Assembly (NCBI RefSeq): GCF_000772965.1
Contig: NZ_JPVQ01000015.1
Location: 1 to 64,000 of the forward strand
Length of the DNA stretch: 64,000 nucleotides
Source of the DNA: Ureibacillus massiliensis 4400831 = CIP 108448 = CCUG 49529
Lineage (GTDB): Bacteria > Bacillota > Bacilli > Bacillales_A > Planococcaceae
Direction: 5' to 3'
Below are positions 36,564-48,450 of the stretch, in pieces. The position numbers and the translations under genes are program-made. A model generated the notes under the pieces. It did no database searches. It worked only from the letters and a program-made list of their open reading frames with translations, and was not told the DNA's origin. How positions within the stretch are numbered: position 1 is the stretch's first letter; each line of letters begins with the position of its first letter.

Positions 36564-36801
36564 GATGATCCCCCTGTTTCTTCATTTCAATACTTTGCAA
36601 ATCTTCTACATGTATTATTAATTCTTCCACTTTCAACACATCAATATGTACTTTTTCTGCTTTTACGTTTATATAAAATTGTTCATATGTAAAAGCACAG
36701 TGGCGTTCTGAGGCTTCTAAAAATTTATATTTTCCAATAAATTTTAATTGTTCACAATTTGATATTTCCATTAAAGGTTCTGTTTGGAATAATTTTTTCA
36801 A
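36553..36801 (-). CDS. yqfC: sporulation protein YqfC (YabP/YqfC family)
   Basis: The 82-aa protein carries the small beta-rich YabP/YqfC domain (about 10-72: EISNCEQLKFIGKYKFLE, then the segment ending VHIDVLKVEELIIHVEDL). I choose TTG 36801, nine bases after AAAGGGGGG; an ATG at 36852 would add 17 residues that encode the ribosome-binding site. It overlaps yqfD, in the conserved yqfC-yqfD-phoH order, and probably belongs to the sigma-E mother-cell programme; this is family knowledge, not visible in a promoter here. Confidence 0.83.
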   Translation of the reverse strand: MKKLFQTEPLMEISNCEQLKFIGKYKFLEASERHCAFTYEQFYINVKAEKVHIDVLKVEELIIHVEDLQSIEMKKQGDHHET

Positions 36802-36868
36802 ATAAAAACGCCCCCCTTTCGCAAAATTATATGCAATACGATAGGGGGACATGATTTAAATCATAAAG

Positions 36869-37399
36869 TTATCTTTGTTTAGCTTTTGGAGGGCCAATAA
36901 TTTCTGACGTAATGATAGCCTGAACCAATGCCTTTCTTGTCTTTGGTACAAAGGATCCAATTTCAGTTTGTTTAATAGGATCTTTTTTCATCTTAATTAA
37001 TTCTGATTCTTTACCTCTTAAAGATCTTGTCACATCCAATGTAGGTCTAGTTTCTCTTACATTTGGAGAAGGAGGCACTAAATCTCTTGAATCTGAACGA
37101 ACCTGTTCAACTTTTGGTTGTTCAAAAGTTTGAATCGTTCTACCATTAGTTTCTTGAGGTTCATTTTTATTATTAAGCTGATCAAAAATGTCTCTTGCAA
37201 AATCTTCTAACGACATGGCAGTTGGAATTGGCTTCTTTTTCTCCTCAAAGCGCTTATCATTAAAATCATCAAATTCCATCGGTGATGGGTTTGGTTTGTT
37301 ATTGAAAGGTGGCATTTGCTTGTCGTTTTTGTTTTTATTTTTATTTGAAAACAAAGAACCTAAGACAGCAAATATTATCATTAAAATTATACCTTCCAT
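36869..37399 (-). CDS. uncharacterised single-pass membrane protein next to floA
   Basis: I do not recognise a named family. The 176-aa protein has one N-terminal membrane helix (about residues 3-17, GIILMIIFAVLGSLF) and then a Lys/Asn/Pro/Glu-rich, probably disordered cytoplasmic region (about 18-140). The C-terminal segment KALVQAIITSEIIGPPKAKQ resembles a tail seen in other small membrane proteins. It lies 39 bp downstream of floA, in the position of yqfB in B. subtilis but not obviously related to it. A role with the FloA/NfeD membrane machinery is only suggested by context. Confidence 0.72.
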   Translation of the reverse strand: MEGIILMIIFAVLGSLFSNKNKNKNDKQMPPFNNKPNPSPMEFDDFNDKRFEEKKKPIPTAMSLEDFARDIFDQLNNKNEPQETNGRTIQTFEQPKVEQVRSDSRDLVPPSPNVRETRPTLDVTRSLRGKESELIKMKKDPIKQTEIGSFVPKTRKALVQAIITSEIIGPPKAKQR

Positions 37400-37438
37400 G
37401 CAGTACGAACACTCCCTTCAGAAGGTGTGTAACTCACA

Positions 37439-38443
37439 TTATTTTTCAGGTGTATCTGGTTTTTCATTTGTTACTTTCGCGATTGAATCACGCATAGAAG
37501 TGTCCGCTTGGATATTTTTATAGTTCATATAATCCATAATCCCGAAGTTTCCTGAACGTAATGCTTCTGCCATTGCCATTGGAACCTCTGCTTCTGCTTC
37601 TACTACTTTCGCCTTCATTTCTTGTACTTTCGCAACCATTTCTTGTTCTTGTGCTACAGCCATCGCACGACGCTCTTCAGCTTTAGCCTGTGCAATATTT
37701 TTGTCAGCTTGCGCTTGTTCGATTTGTAATTCAGCACCAATGTTTTTACCTATATCAACATCCGCAATATCAATGGATAAGATTTCAAAGGCAGTACCTG
37801 AATCTAGTCCTTTTGCTAATACCGTTTGAGAAATTAAATCTGGATTTTCTAATACTTTAGAATGACTTTCACTTGAACCGATTGTCGAAACAATACCTTC
37901 ACCTACACGAGCGATGATTGTATCTTCACCAGCACCACCGACTAAACGGTCTAAATTTGCACGTACTGTAATACGTGCTTTTGCTTTTACTTCAATACCA
38001 TTCATAGCTACACCCGCGATAAAAGGTGTTTCAATCACTTTTGGATTAACGGACATTTGTACAGCCTCTAAAACATCTCGACCAGCTAAATCGATTGCTG
38101 CGCATCTTTCAAAGGATAATTCGATATTTGCTCTTTGTGATGCAATTAGTGCATTTACAACTCGGTCTACGTTTCCTCCTGCTAAATAGTGGGATTCTAA
38201 TTGGTTAATTGATACACCTAACCCTGCTTTATGTGCTTTAATTAATGGATTAACGATACGTGAAGGAATAACACGACGTAATCTCATCCCAATTAATGTA
38301 AAAATACTTACTCTAACCCCAGCAGCAAGGGCGCTAATCCACAGTGCAACTGGAACTAACGTTAAGAACACTGATAAGATAATAATGGCAAGAACAGCTA
38401 TAATAATAAAACTGATTAATGCTCCATCTTCAAAAATTCCCAT
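37439..38443 (-). CDS. floA: flotillin-like protein FloA
   Basis: The 334-aa protein has an N-terminal hydrophobic hairpin region (about 8-55), an SPFH-like domain (about 60-230) and an Ala/Glu/Gln/Lys-rich helical stretch (about 235-300, coiled coil) typical of flotillins. FloA (YqfA) organises functional membrane microdomains. It starts one base after the NfeD-protein stop, and this yqeZ-floA pair is conserved in Bacilli. Confidence 0.96.
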   Translation of the reverse strand: MGIFEDGALISFIIIAVLAIIILSVFLTLVPVALWISALAAGVRVSIFTLIGMRLRRVIPSRIVNPLIKAHKAGLGVSINQLESHYLAGGNVDRVVNALIASQRANIELSFERCAAIDLAGRDVLEAVQMSVNPKVIETPFIAGVAMNGIEVKAKARITVRANLDRLVGGAGEDTIIARVGEGIVSTIGSSESHSKVLENPDLISQTVLAKGLDSGTAFEILSIDIADVDIGKNIGAELQIEQAQADKNIAQAKAEERRAMAVAQEQEMVAKVQEMKAKVVEAEAEVPMAMAEALRSGNFGIMDYMNYKNIQADTSMRDSIAKVTNEKPDTPEK

Positions 38444-38444
38444 T

Positions 38445-39761
38445 TTATTTCATCTCCTCTTTTATTTCTCTCACGACAATGCGTGAACCTTCTACCTTAA
38501 TAATTTCTACTTTCTTATTTAAATTGATGTAACTACCCTCTGAAACAGCATCGATTCTTTCATTATCGACTAGAATAGTACCTGCAGGACGTAAAGGAGT
38601 TAAGGTTTCTCCCATCTTCCCAATTAGATCTAGTCGATTTTCATTCGATACATAGCCTTCTTCAGTAGTAGTTGCATCTCTTAAAACAAGCTTGTTAAAG
38701 AAGTGTAACCTTTTTCCAAGGAACTTCATCATAACCACCATTCCTATCACAGCAATAATTATTGCAATTAAAATTGAATATGCCATATGGACAACACTTT
38801 CCCCTGCAAACAATAAGCTAATAATGACGAGAGCTCCACCAATAAGACCAACAATACCGCCTGGAACAAAGAACTCTGCTAGCAGCAATGCAAAACCAAT
38901 TATAAATAAGATGATTGACTCATAGCCTGCAAATCCAGCGACGGTATGCCCAAAGAAGAATAATGCTAACGATGTGATACCTACTGTTCCTGGTAAGCCA
39001 AATCCAGGTGAAAACAACTCTATTGCTAATCCTACGCTTGCTATTGTTAATAATAAAGTTACAACAACAGGATTCGTGATAAATCTTGCAACTTCTTCTG
39101 CAATAGTTGGTTTTACTTCGACGATTTCACTATTTATTAGTCCTTCTATAGCTAAAATCTCATCTAAATTTTGCACCGTGCCTTCTGAATACTTTACTTT
39201 TATTGCTTCCTCAGCAGATAAAGTTAATAGACTACCCTCTGGCGCCCGATATTCAGGGAAATTTTGCGAAGGATCGGCCATTGCTAGTGCAATTTCTGGG
39301 TTTCGATTGGAACTTTCTGCTGCGGCTTGCATTTGAGCTTTCCATGCACTATCTGCCTTTGCTTCTGCAGCATTTCCTTCACCATCGATTATTTGTGCTG
39401 CGCCAATGGTTCCATTTGGCACCATATATATTCTATCTGCATGTAAGGCTAAGTATGCCCCCGCAGAAAGTGCATGTGAATTAATAAAGGCAATAATATC
39501 TGGGTCTGTTTCATCCATTAATTTTGCAATATCATAAGCTGCATCAACGTAACCACCTGGTGTATGTATTTCCAGTATTATTGCTTCAGCACCATTTTCA
39601 GTAGCTTCATCAAATGCACGATCTAAAAAAGCGTATAATCCTTTTTCAACTTGATTTTCTAAAGGAATATGGTAAACCTTCTCATTTGCAAAAGCTTGAA
39701 CACTTGGGAAAATAAATAACAAAGCAAATGATAATAAAACAATCCAATTAAATCGCTTCAT
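38445..39761 (-). CDS. yqeZ: NfeD-family membrane serine protease YqeZ
   Basis: The 438-aa long-form NfeD protein has a signal peptide (about 1-25), a ClpP-class protease domain with the nucleophile in [13 protein letters not shown] (about 94-106), four or five membrane helices (about 230-350) and a C-terminal OB-fold NfeDC domain (about 370-435). It partners FloA in membrane microdomains. In B. subtilis yqeY lies between this gene and rpsU; here the 249-bp gap holds no such gene. Confidence 0.94.
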   Translation of the reverse strand: MKRFNWIVLLSFALLFIFPSVQAFANEKVYHIPLENQVEKGLYAFLDRAFDEATENGAEAIILEIHTPGGYVDAAYDIAKLMDETDPDIIAFINSHALSAGAYLALHADRIYMVPNGTIGAAQIIDGEGNAAEAKADSAWKAQMQAAAESSNRNPEIALAMADPSQNFPEYRAPEGSLLTLSAEEAIKVKYSEGTVQNLDEILAIEGLINSEIVEVKPTIAEEVARFITNPVVVTLLLTIASVGLAIELFSPGFGLPGTVGITSLALFFFGHTVAGFAGYESIILFIIGFALLLAEFFVPGGIVGLIGGALVIISLLFAGESVVHMAYSILIAIIIAVIGMVVMMKFLGKRLHFFNKLVLRDATTTEEGYVSNENRLDLIGKMGETLTPLRPAGTILVDNERIDAVSEGSYINLNKKVEIIKVEGSRIVVREIKEEMK

Positions 39762-39910
39762 AGTCTAAATTCACTCCTCCTTTCCCAATACTTATATTAT
39801 GTATACGGTTACGGTTATCTAAAGGTTTCAAATATTTCTATGATTTTATTTTACACTACATAATGATGTATGAAAGTCATCTGTTTGTAAAAAATAAAAT
39901 AAAATGAAAA

Positions 39911-39947
39911 ATACCCTAGTGTTTGTATAAAACAAACACTAGGGTAT
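39911..39947 (-). terminator. terminator after rpsU
   Basis: A perfect 16-bp stem (ATACCCTAGTGTTTGT with its exact complement) and 5-base loop, followed on the minus strand by TTTTCATTTTATTTT. It lies about 65 bp past rpsU and isolates it from yqeZ. Confidence 0.92.
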
Positions 39948-40010
39948 GTCATTTCGAAATTTAGAAGAACTAAAATTGCGTGTTATGAACGTAGGGATTG
40001 ACAGGAAAAA

Positions 40011-40184
40011 TTACCACTTACGTTTACGTGCAGCTTCTGATTTCTTTTTGCGTTTTACGCTTGGTTTTTCATAGAATTCGCGTTTTCTTACCTCTTGAAT
40101 AGTACCACTTTTTGATACAGTACGTTTGAAGCGGCGAAGAGCATCTTCAAGCGATTCGTTTTTTCTAACGACAGTTTTTGACAT
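40011..40184 (-). CDS. rpsU: 30S ribosomal protein S21
   Basis: The 57-aa basic protein has the S21 signature [20 protein letters not shown] and the Lys/Arg-rich C terminus [15 protein letters not shown] use ATG 40184 with GGGAGGG upstream. It is monocistronic here, ending in a strong terminator, whereas in B. subtilis it is followed by yqeY. Confidence 0.98.
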   Translation of the reverse strand: MSKTVVRKNESLEDALRRFKRTVSKSGTIQEVRKREFYEKPSVKRKKKSEAARKRKW

Positions 40185-40293
40185 CTCTCTTTCCCTCCCT
40201 CCGAACACACGTCAATACACATCTGTGGATGAATCACAGTTTGTGTACTAAAGAATTATATCGTAATGTAAAAGCCTAGTCAATAGAAAGTGT

Positions 40294-40319
40294 AAAATTC
40301 CATTTTTATCCGGAATTTT
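40294..40319 (-). terminator. weak terminator-like hairpin after deoC
   Basis: AAAATTCC and GGAATTTT form an 8-bp stem with a 10-base loop directly past deoC. GC content is low and the T-tract short. Confidence 0.45.
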
Positions 40320-40323
40320 TCTA

Positions 40324-40992
40324 TTAATAGTTTGAATCAGATGATAATCCATTCATGATAGCAACACCCGAGCTTGCTCCAATTCTAGTTGCTCCAGCCT
40401 CGATCATTTTTTTCATATCCTCTAAATTACGAACTCCGCCGGAAGCCTTAACTCCAATTGTTGGTCCTACAGTTTTTCTCATTAATGCTATATCCTCAGC
40501 AGTTGCTCCACCTGTTGAAAAACCTGTAGAAGTTTTTACAAAATCTGCACCCGCTTGAACTGATAATTCACAGGCTTTTACTTTTTCCTCATCTGTAAGT
40601 AAACATGTTTCAATAATTACTTTTACTAATGTACCATTAGCAGCTTTGACCACTTCTTTAATATCATTTAATACTGCTTCATAGTCCTTGTTTTTTAATG
40701 CACCAATATTAATGACCATATCAATTTCAGTAGCACCATTTGCAATAGCGTCTTTTGTTTCAAATGCTTTTACACTTGAAGTAGTGGCACCTAATGGAAA
40801 TCCTATTACAGTACAAACCTTTACCTCAGAATTTCCTAATTTTTCAGCGCAAAGCTTTACCCATGTTGGATTGACACATACTGAAGCAAATTGATAATGT
40901 AATGCCTCTTCACAAATTTTTTCAATTTGCTCTTTCGTTGCATCTGCCTTTAGTAAAGTATGATCAATGTAAGCTGCATAATTTGTTGACAT
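40324..40992 (-). CDS. deoC: deoxyribose-phosphate aldolase
   Basis: The 222-aa class I aldolase cleaves 2-deoxyribose-5-phosphate to glyceraldehyde-3-phosphate and acetaldehyde. The Schiff-base Lys153 is in [10 protein letters not shown], the proton-relay residues Asp91 (EIDMVINIG) and Lys182 ([10 protein letters not shown]) are present. Start ATG 40992 with AAGGGG upstream. It sits alone between mtaB and rpsU; in B. subtilis this slot is occupied by yqeW and deoC is elsewhere in a nucleoside operon. Confidence 0.97.
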   Translation of the reverse strand: MSTNYAAYIDHTLLKADATKEQIEKICEEALHYQFASVCVNPTWVKLCAEKLGNSEVKVCTVIGFPLGATTSSVKAFETKDAIANGATEIDMVINIGALKNKDYEAVLNDIKEVVKAANGTLVKVIIETCLLTDEEKVKACELSVQAGADFVKTSTGFSTGGATAEDIALMRKTVGPTIGVKASGGVRNLEDMKKMIEAGATRIGASSGVAIMNGLSSDSNY

Positions 40993-41096
40993 ATAGATTG
41001 CCCCTTTTTCCATTTTTAAGTTGTACGTACGTCTAATAATACCATTAATATAAATGAAGTGAAAAATATGAAATATTAAGACAACTTTATAAAATA

Positions 41097-41136
41097 AAAA
41101 GTCGGTAAAACCTTAAAAGGATTTTTACCGACTTTT
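41097..41136 (-). terminator. terminator after mtaB
   Basis: AAAAGTCGGTAAAA pairs with TTTTTACCGACTTTT around a small inner CCTT..AAGG stem, with T-rich flanks on both strands. It lies just past the mtaB stop. Confidence 0.9.
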
Positions 41137-41140
41137 GTAA

Positions 41141-42475
41141 TTACTGTACCTGTTCTTCTAATACTCTCACAAATTGACCTTCGTTATGAGGATAGCCAGC
41201 TTTTGTAATTTTTACTTTAACTAATTTACCAATTAGTTCATCGCTACCTTCAAATACTACTCTTAAATAGTTGTCAGTATATCCTGCTATTAGGTTTTCC
41301 TGATTGCCTTCAGTTATGTGTTCTTCAGGAATAACTTCTAATACTTCACCTTCAAAGCGAGACGCATATTCTTTAGCTAATTGGTCATTTAATGTAATTA
41401 AACGATGAACGCGTTCATTTTTCACTTCTTCATCCACTTGGTCTTCCATACGTGCTGCAGGTGTTCCTGTTCGTTTTGAGAATGGGAAAACATGTAGCTC
41501 AGCAAATTTGTGCTCTGCGATGAAATTATATGTTTCCATAAATTCCTCTTCTGTTTCACCTGGGAAACCAACAATAACATCCGATGTTATCGCTAAATCA
41601 GGTAATGCATCGTTTAATTTACGTAGTCTTTCTGCAAAGAAATCCATCGTATATTTACGGCGCATTCTTTTTAATACTGTATCTGAACCAGATTGGATCG
41701 GTATGTGTAAATGACGCACAACGATATTTGAATTTTTTAATACTTCAATTACTTCATCTGTTAATTGTGAAGCTTCAATAGAAGAAATTCGAAGACGTTT
41801 AATACCTTTTACTTTTGATTCGATATCACGAAGCAATTGTGCTAGGTTGTAATCTTTGAAATCCTGCCCATATCCACCTGTATGGATACCAGTTAATACG
41901 ATTTCTAAATAGCCAGCATCAACAAGCTGTTGTGCTTGTTTGATTACTTCCTGTGGATCGCGGGATCGCATAAGACCTCGTGCCCATGGAATAATACAGA
42001 AGGTACAGAAGTTGTTACAGCCTTCTTGAATTTTCAATGACGCACGTGTTCTATCAGTAAAGTAAGGTACATCCAATTCTTCATAAACACGGTTTTTCAT
42101 GATGTTGCGTACTGCATTAATTGGTTGTCTTTCTTGTTTGTATTGTTCAATAAAACCTAGCATTTTTTGGCGATCTTGTGTACCTACGACAATATCAACA
42201 CCTGGTATTGCCATAATTTCTGCTGGTGATGTTTGAGCATAACAACCAGTTACACAAATAACAGCATCTGGGTTTTGACGAACTGCACGTCTGATAACTT
42301 GACGAGATTTTTTATCACCAGTATTTGTAACTGTACATGTATTGATGACATAAACATCCGCCTGATGTTCAAATTCCGTACGTTCATATCCCTGCTCTTT
42401 AAATAGCTGCCAAATCGCTTCTGTTTCGTAATGGTTAACTTTACAACCTAATGTATGGAAAGCCACTGTTGCCAA
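41141..42475 (-). CDS. mtaB: tRNA threonylcarbamoyladenosine methylthiotransferase MtaB
   Basis: The 444-aa radical-SAM enzyme converts t6A37 to ms2t6A37 in tRNA. The N-terminal UPF0004 domain binds one cluster through cysteines in TLGCKVNHYE, NTCTVTN and TGCYAQ; the radical-SAM motif is CNNFCTFC; a TRAM domain closes the C terminus. I choose TTG 42475 (start of ATVAFHTLGCK), eight bases after AAAGAGGTG; longer in-frame readings run into rsmE. It follows rsmE by 16 bp in the dnaJ-prmA-rsmE-mtaB order. Confidence 0.95.
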   Translation of the reverse strand: MATVAFHTLGCKVNHYETEAIWQLFKEQGYERTEFEHQADVYVINTCTVTNTGDKKSRQVIRRAVRQNPDAVICVTGCYAQTSPAEIMAIPGVDIVVGTQDRQKMLGFIEQYKQERQPINAVRNIMKNRVYEELDVPYFTDRTRASLKIQEGCNNFCTFCIIPWARGLMRSRDPQEVIKQAQQLVDAGYLEIVLTGIHTGGYGQDFKDYNLAQLLRDIESKVKGIKRLRISSIEASQLTDEVIEVLKNSNIVVRHLHIPIQSGSDTVLKRMRRKYTMDFFAERLRKLNDALPDLAITSDVIVGFPGETEEEFMETYNFIAEHKFAELHVFPFSKRTGTPAARMEDQVDEEVKNERVHRLITLNDQLAKEYASRFEGEVLEVIPEEHITEGNQENLIAGYTDNYLRVVFEGSDELIGKLVKVKITKAGYPHNEGQFVRVLEEQVQ

Positions 42476-42491
42476 GGCTTGTACACCTCTT

Positions 42492-43235
42492 TCATTCAAA
42501 TTCATATGAAATGGCAGAAAGCGCATAAACGGGCGCTGTTTCTGCTCGTAATATTCTTGGTCCAAGTGACATCGTTTCCGCACCAGCTTTAATAAGGCTT
42601 TCTGCTTCAATCCGAGAAATTCCACCTTCAGGGCCAAATACTAATAAAATAGACTTCGATTCATTATCATACACTTTTTTTAGTTTATCCGCAAATCTTG
42701 TGCGTATTTCTCCCTTAGCATCTTCTTCATCTGCTACAAAGACTGCATCGTAATTTTGAATAATTGATAATAACTCTTTAAAAGAAATCGGACTTGCTAT
42801 ATTCGGTACAACAGTTCGGTGAGATTGTTCTGCCGCTTCCTGAGCAATTTTTTGTAGTCGTTCTGTTTTCTTTTCCCCTTTTTTGTCGTCCCATTTTACA
42901 ATAGAGCGTTCTGCTTTAAAGGGGATAAGACCATTCATCCCTAACTCTGTCCCTTTTTGGGCAATAAACTCTAATTTATCCCCTTTGGGAAGGCCACATG
43001 CAATATCGACACGAATAGGCATTTCAGGAGACGGAACAATTACTCCAGTACTTCGAATCATTACATCCAGTCCAATATTAACAATTTCACATATGTATGC
43101 AACCTGAGATACGACAGCAACAATTTTGTCCCCAACTTCCATACGCATTACCTTCGTAATATGACGTGCACTTTCTCCTGTAACGGTTAATTCATTTTTA
43201 TCATCAAAAGTGTCTTGTACAAAATAGCGTTGCAT
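42492..43235 (-). CDS. rsmE: 16S rRNA (uracil1498-N3)-methyltransferase RsmE
   Basis: The 247-aa SPOUT methyltransferase has an N-terminal PUA-like domain (about 1-70) and the knotted SAM-binding C-terminal half with LVFGPEGGISRIE and SLGPRILRAETAP. I use ATG 43235 with AGGAGGT upstream; in-frame sequence up to 43352 runs across a hairpin and into prmA. It modifies U1498 of 16S rRNA. Confidence 0.96.
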   Translation of the reverse strand: MQRYFVQDTFDDKNELTVTGESARHITKVMRMEVGDKIVAVVSQVAYICEIVNIGLDVMIRSTGVIVPSPEMPIRVDIACGLPKGDKLEFIAQKGTELGMNGLIPFKAERSIVKWDDKKGEKKTERLQKIAQEAAEQSHRTVVPNIASPISFKELLSIIQNYDAVFVADEEDAKGEIRTRFADKLKKVYDNESKSILLVFGPEGGISRIEAESLIKAGAETMSLGPRILRAETAPVYALSAISYEFE

Positions 43236-43272
43236 TTCGTACCTCCTGCATTCAAATAAGTATTTTTTTAAT

Positions 43273-43313
43273 AGAAAGAGGCTGACCCAAGTGTTTACTT
43301 TGGATCTGCCTCT
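43273..43313 (-). terminator. terminator-like hairpin between prmA and rsmE
   Basis: AGAGGC and GCCTCT, then an inner CCAAGT/ACTTGG-type stem with internal loops, followed on the minus strand by TTCTATTAAAAAAATA. It is probably a partial terminator. Confidence 0.55.
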
Positions 43314-43321
43314 GTACATTT

Positions 43322-44266
43322 TTAAGGGCGTGAAGCGATAATGGCAACCCAATCTTCCATCATTAATACTTCATCAATGGTAAATCCTGATTTTTCTAAT
43401 GCTTCTTTTACTTCATCCTTTTTAAATCCGATAATACCAGAAGTGATATATTTACCACCAGGCTTTACAATCGAAAAAGCATCGTCCGTAAAGGATAGAA
43501 TAATTTCAGCTAATAGATTTCCTACTACGATATCCGCTGGTGCACTTACTGAATCCAATAAGTTACCATGGAATACTTCAACTCTATCACTCACTCTGTT
43601 TAATTCCACATTTTCACGAGCCGCTTTCACAGCAACCTCATCTAAATCTAATGCATGAACTTTACGAGCACCTAGAAGGGCAGCACCTATAGATAAAACC
43701 CCTGAACCTGTACCTACGTCTATCACTACATCATCCGTTTTCACCACTTTTTCAAGTGCCTGTAAACACATGACAGTTGTTGGATGCGTACCGGTCCCAA
43801 AAGCCATACCTGGATCAAGTTCAATGATTAATTCATCGGTATTAACTGGTGTATAGTCTTCCCAAGTTGGTACAATTGTAAAACGCTCGGAAATTTTGAC
43901 AGGATGATAATATTGTTTCCATGCTGTTGCCCAATCTTCTTCATCAACAACAGCTGTTTTCAATAGTTGATCGCCAATGTTAATATCAAAGTTTTTTAGA
44001 TTTGCTAAAGCAAGTTTTATTTCTTCAACAGTTTCTGCTAAAAAGCTAGATGCAGGTAAATATGCTTTTACAACTACTCCATTTTTCGGATAATCATTCG
44101 GATTTAGTTGATATATTTCACCAAATTGATCTTTTCTTTCCTTTACAATTTCTGTTGAATCTTCAATAACAACTCCACTTGCACCTGCTTCGTGGAAAGT
44201 ATTCGAAACAGCTTCAACTGCTTCGTTTGTTGTTAATAATGAAATTTCTGTCCATTTCACTTGCAT
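43322..44266 (-). CDS. prmA: ribosomal protein L11 methyltransferase
   Basis: The 314-aa protein has an N-terminal substrate-binding domain (about 1-110) and a class I methyltransferase domain with the SAM motif [20 protein letters not shown] and the NPPY-like segment [10 protein letters not shown]. It trimethylates L11. It lies between dnaJ and rsmE as in other Bacilli, with AGAGGAG upstream of its ATG. Confidence 0.97.
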   Translation of the reverse strand: MQVKWTEISLLTTNEAVEAVSNTFHEAGASGVVIEDSTEIVKERKDQFGEIYQLNPNDYPKNGVVVKAYLPASSFLAETVEEIKLALANLKNFDINIGDQLLKTAVVDEEDWATAWKQYYHPVKISERFTIVPTWEDYTPVNTDELIIELDPGMAFGTGTHPTTVMCLQALEKVVKTDDVVIDVGTGSGVLSIGAALLGARKVHALDLDEVAVKAARENVELNRVSDRVEVFHGNLLDSVSAPADIVVGNLLAEIILSFTDDAFSIVKPGGKYITSGIIGFKKDEVKEALEKSGFTIDEVLMMEDWVAIIASRP

Positions 44267-44347
44267 TCAGCTCCTCTAAATATTCATAGCAAATCAATAA
44301 TTTATCATTACTATATTCACTAAGGATTAACCACCTATTCACTGTAA

Positions 44348-45463
44348 TTAATCACCTTTAAATGTTTTTCTTATTTTATCAAATAAAGAACTACCATGTT
44401 CTTCAGGAATATCTCCACTTATTTCAGCAAAATCACGTAATAACTGCTTTTGTTTTTCTGTTAGCTTTGTTGGTGTTATAACTCTTACAATAACGTATTG
44501 ATGACCTTGGCCATAACCGTGAACATTTTTAACACCTTTATCTTTCATTCGGAATTTTTCACCCGATTGTGTTCCTGCTGGTATTTTCAGCTTCACTTTT
44601 CCATGAATAGTTGGAACTTCTATTTCATCGCCAAGCGCCGCCTGAGGGAATGTAAGCTTTAGTTCATAGTAAATATCATCGCCATCTCGTTCGAAATACT
44701 CATGATCACTAACGATAAATACAATATATAAATCACCAGCTGGTCCGCCATTTTTACCAGGTTCACCTTGACCTGATACGCGTAACTGTTGACCATCGTC
44801 TACACCTGCTGGAATTGTAACTTTGATTTTTTTGCGTTTTTGAACTGTACCTGACCCGTGACAAGTAGCGCATTTTTCAACGATAATTTTACCAGTACCA
44901 CGACAAGTGTTACATGTTCTTCTATTTACCATACGACCAAATGGTGTTTCAACTGCTTGATTAATTTCCCCTACACCATTACATTTTGTACATGTTTTTG
45001 GAGAAGTGCCAGGTTTTGCCCCTGATCCGCTACAAGTATCACATGTTTCTTCTGTTGGAATTTCAATTTCAGTTTGTTTTCCAAACACCGCATCTTCAAA
45101 TGATATTTTCATTCTGTATTGAAGATCATCACCTTTACGAGGTGCATTCGGATCAGATCTGCGAGTTGCACCACCGAAGAACGAACTAAAAATATCATCA
45201 AAGCCACCAAAGCCAGAGAAACCGCCACCACCAAAGCCGGCACTAGGACCTTCGTGACCAAATTGGTCATATTGAGCACGTTTGTTATCGTCACTTAAGA
45301 CCTCATATGCTTCAGCAATCTCTTTAAATTTTTCATCGGCACCTGGCTCTTTGTTAATATCAGGATGATATTGTTTAGATAGTTTGCGATATGCTTTTTT
45401 TATCTCATCTTTGGTTGCGCTTTTACTTACTCCAAGTACTTCATAATAATCGCGTTTACTCAT
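44348..45463 (-). CDS. dnaJ: co-chaperone DnaJ
   Basis: The 371-aa type I J-protein has a J-domain with HPD (about 33-35), a Gly/Phe-rich linker (about 75-100), four CxxCxGxG zinc repeats ([32 protein letters not shown] at about 145-210) and the C-terminal substrate-binding domains. It delivers unfolded proteins to DnaK and stimulates its ATPase. An unusually long 476-bp gap separates it from dnaK. Confidence 0.98.
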   Translation of the reverse strand: MSKRDYYEVLGVSKSATKDEIKKAYRKLSKQYHPDINKEPGADEKFKEIAEAYEVLSDDNKRAQYDQFGHEGPSAGFGGGGFSGFGGFDDIFSSFFGGATRRSDPNAPRKGDDLQYRMKISFEDAVFGKQTEIEIPTEETCDTCSGSGAKPGTSPKTCTKCNGVGEINQAVETPFGRMVNRRTCNTCRGTGKIIVEKCATCHGSGTVQKRKKIKVTIPAGVDDGQQLRVSGQGEPGKNGGPAGDLYIVFIVSDHEYFERDGDDIYYELKLTFPQAALGDEIEVPTIHGKVKLKIPAGTQSGEKFRMKDKGVKNVHGYGQGHQYVIVRVITPTKLTEKQKQLLRDFAEISGDIPEEHGSSLFDKIRKTFKGD

Positions 45464-45567
45464 CGTTCACACTCCGCTCTATTTACATAACGTTTATTGT
45501 AGCATACTTTGGCTGAAAACTTTTGTGAATTTATTAAAACACTCTGCTTTTCTTAATATCTAGCTCC

Positions 45568-45666
45568 GCACGTTTGCCGCTCGTGTCACTTCGACTCTAT
45601 CCACGAAGGCAAAAAGCGCCTGCGTGGTTAGAGTCTCCAGCGCACTTCGCGGCAAAACGAACGTGC
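45568..45666. repeat. GC-rich nested palindromic element between dnaJ and dnaK
   Basis: Outer arms GCACGTTTGCCGC (45568-45580) and GCGGCAAAACGAACGTGC (45649-45666) pair with a small bulge. Inner arms GACTCTATCCACG (45593-45605) and CGTGGTTAGAGTC (45623-45635) pair with one mismatch, closed by AGGC/GCCT. Its GC content stands out against the surroundings. The layout resembles dispersed intergenic repeats of Bacillales, but only one copy is in this window. Confidence 0.65.
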
Positions 45667-45687
45667 TTCGCTTTTCTTGTTACAATG

Positions 45688-45722
45688 AAAAAGTCAAAGT
45701 CCGTTTTCGGCTTTGACTTTTT
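45688..45722 (-). terminator. bidirectional terminator-like hairpin downstream of dnaK
   Basis: AAAAAGTCAAAG and CTTTGACTTTTT form a perfect 12-bp stem with an 11-base loop; the A/T ends act as U-tract in either direction. Confidence 0.75.
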
Positions 45723-45939
45723 CGACTCAAATAAATATCTCAGTAATTTCAATAATGTCTAACTACGCCGCTAGCTAATGAATACGATCCTGTACGGGTG
45801 AAAATTTAACGTACTTTTATGCGTAAGTCTAACAGGATGTAGTGTTTTTTCGGTCAGTTGTTCTTTAAGAATTGAAACTCCTAAAAGAATTTTAGTTATC
45901 TTTAACACGTATTTCGTGATGTTTTAGAAAGACTACCTC

Positions 45940-47790
<1,851 letters not shown>

Positions 47791-47835
47791 CTATATTTAA
47801 ACACCAAAATAAGTGCATTTTACAATCTTCAAAAA

Positions 47836-48438
47836 TTATTCGTTTACAGATACCATCGATGGTCTTAATACGCGATCTTTAAGTTTATAACCTTTTTGAA
47901 GCTCACGTAATACGATACCAGATTCTTTTTCAGTATCGGATTCTTGCATAACTGCTTGATGTACATTCGGATCGAATTGTTCACCTTCAGCTACTATGGC
48001 TTCTAATCCTTCTTTGTTTGTTGCATCTACTAATGTACGATAAACCATCTCTATACCTTTGTATAAAGATTTTGCATCCTCTGAAGTCACTTCTACTTCT
48101 AAAGCACGCTCTAAATTATCAATGACAGGCAATAAATCTGTTAGTAATTTTTGAGAGCGGTACTTTTCAGACGCCTCACGGTCAAGTTGATTACGACGGC
48201 GCATGTTATCAAAATCAGCTCTTAAACGTAAAAAGCGATTTTCTTCTTCTTGTAGTTTTGCTTCTAATTCAGCAATTTTTGCTTCATATTGCTCTTCAAC
48301 TGAAAGTTCGGCTTGTGCTCCTTGCTCTGCACCTTCAATAGAATCATTTTCAATAGTTTCTACACCTTCAGCTTGCTTCTCTTCTTGATTGATTACTTCT
48401 TCTAATTCTTGGTCCTTCTTTTCTGTCGCTTCAGACAC
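47836..48438 (-). CDS. grpE: nucleotide exchange factor GrpE
   Basis: The 200-aa protein has an acidic, flexible N terminus (about 1-45), a long coiled coil (about 48-110, [20 protein letters not shown]) and a beta-domain at the C terminus with [11 protein letters not shown] and [19 protein letters not shown]. It releases ADP from DnaK and acts as a thermosensor. It lies 12 bp after hrcA and 60 bp before dnaK. Confidence 0.98.
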   Translation of the reverse strand: MSEATEKKDQELEEVINQEEKQAEGVETIENDSIEGAEQGAQAELSVEEQYEAKIAELEAKLQEEENRFLRLRADFDNMRRRNQLDREASEKYRSQKLLTDLLPVIDNLERALEVEVTSEDAKSLYKGIEMVYRTLVDATNKEGLEAIVAEGEQFDPNVHQAVMQESDTEKESGIVLRELQKGYKLKDRVLRPSMVSVNE

Positions 48439-48450
48439 AATAAATCCTCC

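Larger units (their letters stand above)
45464..45939. other. 476-bp dnaK-dnaJ gap with structured elements
   Basis: The gap holds no gene. From dnaK towards dnaJ on the minus strand it contains a possible long-range hairpin (ATCCTGT near 45829-45838 and ACAGGAT near 45786-45795), a bidirectional terminator-like stem at 45688-45722, and a GC-rich palindromic element at 45568-45666. Reading frames here (for example 45574-45762 plus) are by-products of the element. dnaJ may therefore need its own promoter. Confidence 0.6.

Noticed and set aside
45574-45762. 62-codon plus-strand frame in the dnaK-dnaJ gap
   Set aside because: It is a translation of the palindromic element and the terminator hairpin, with no ribosome-binding site.
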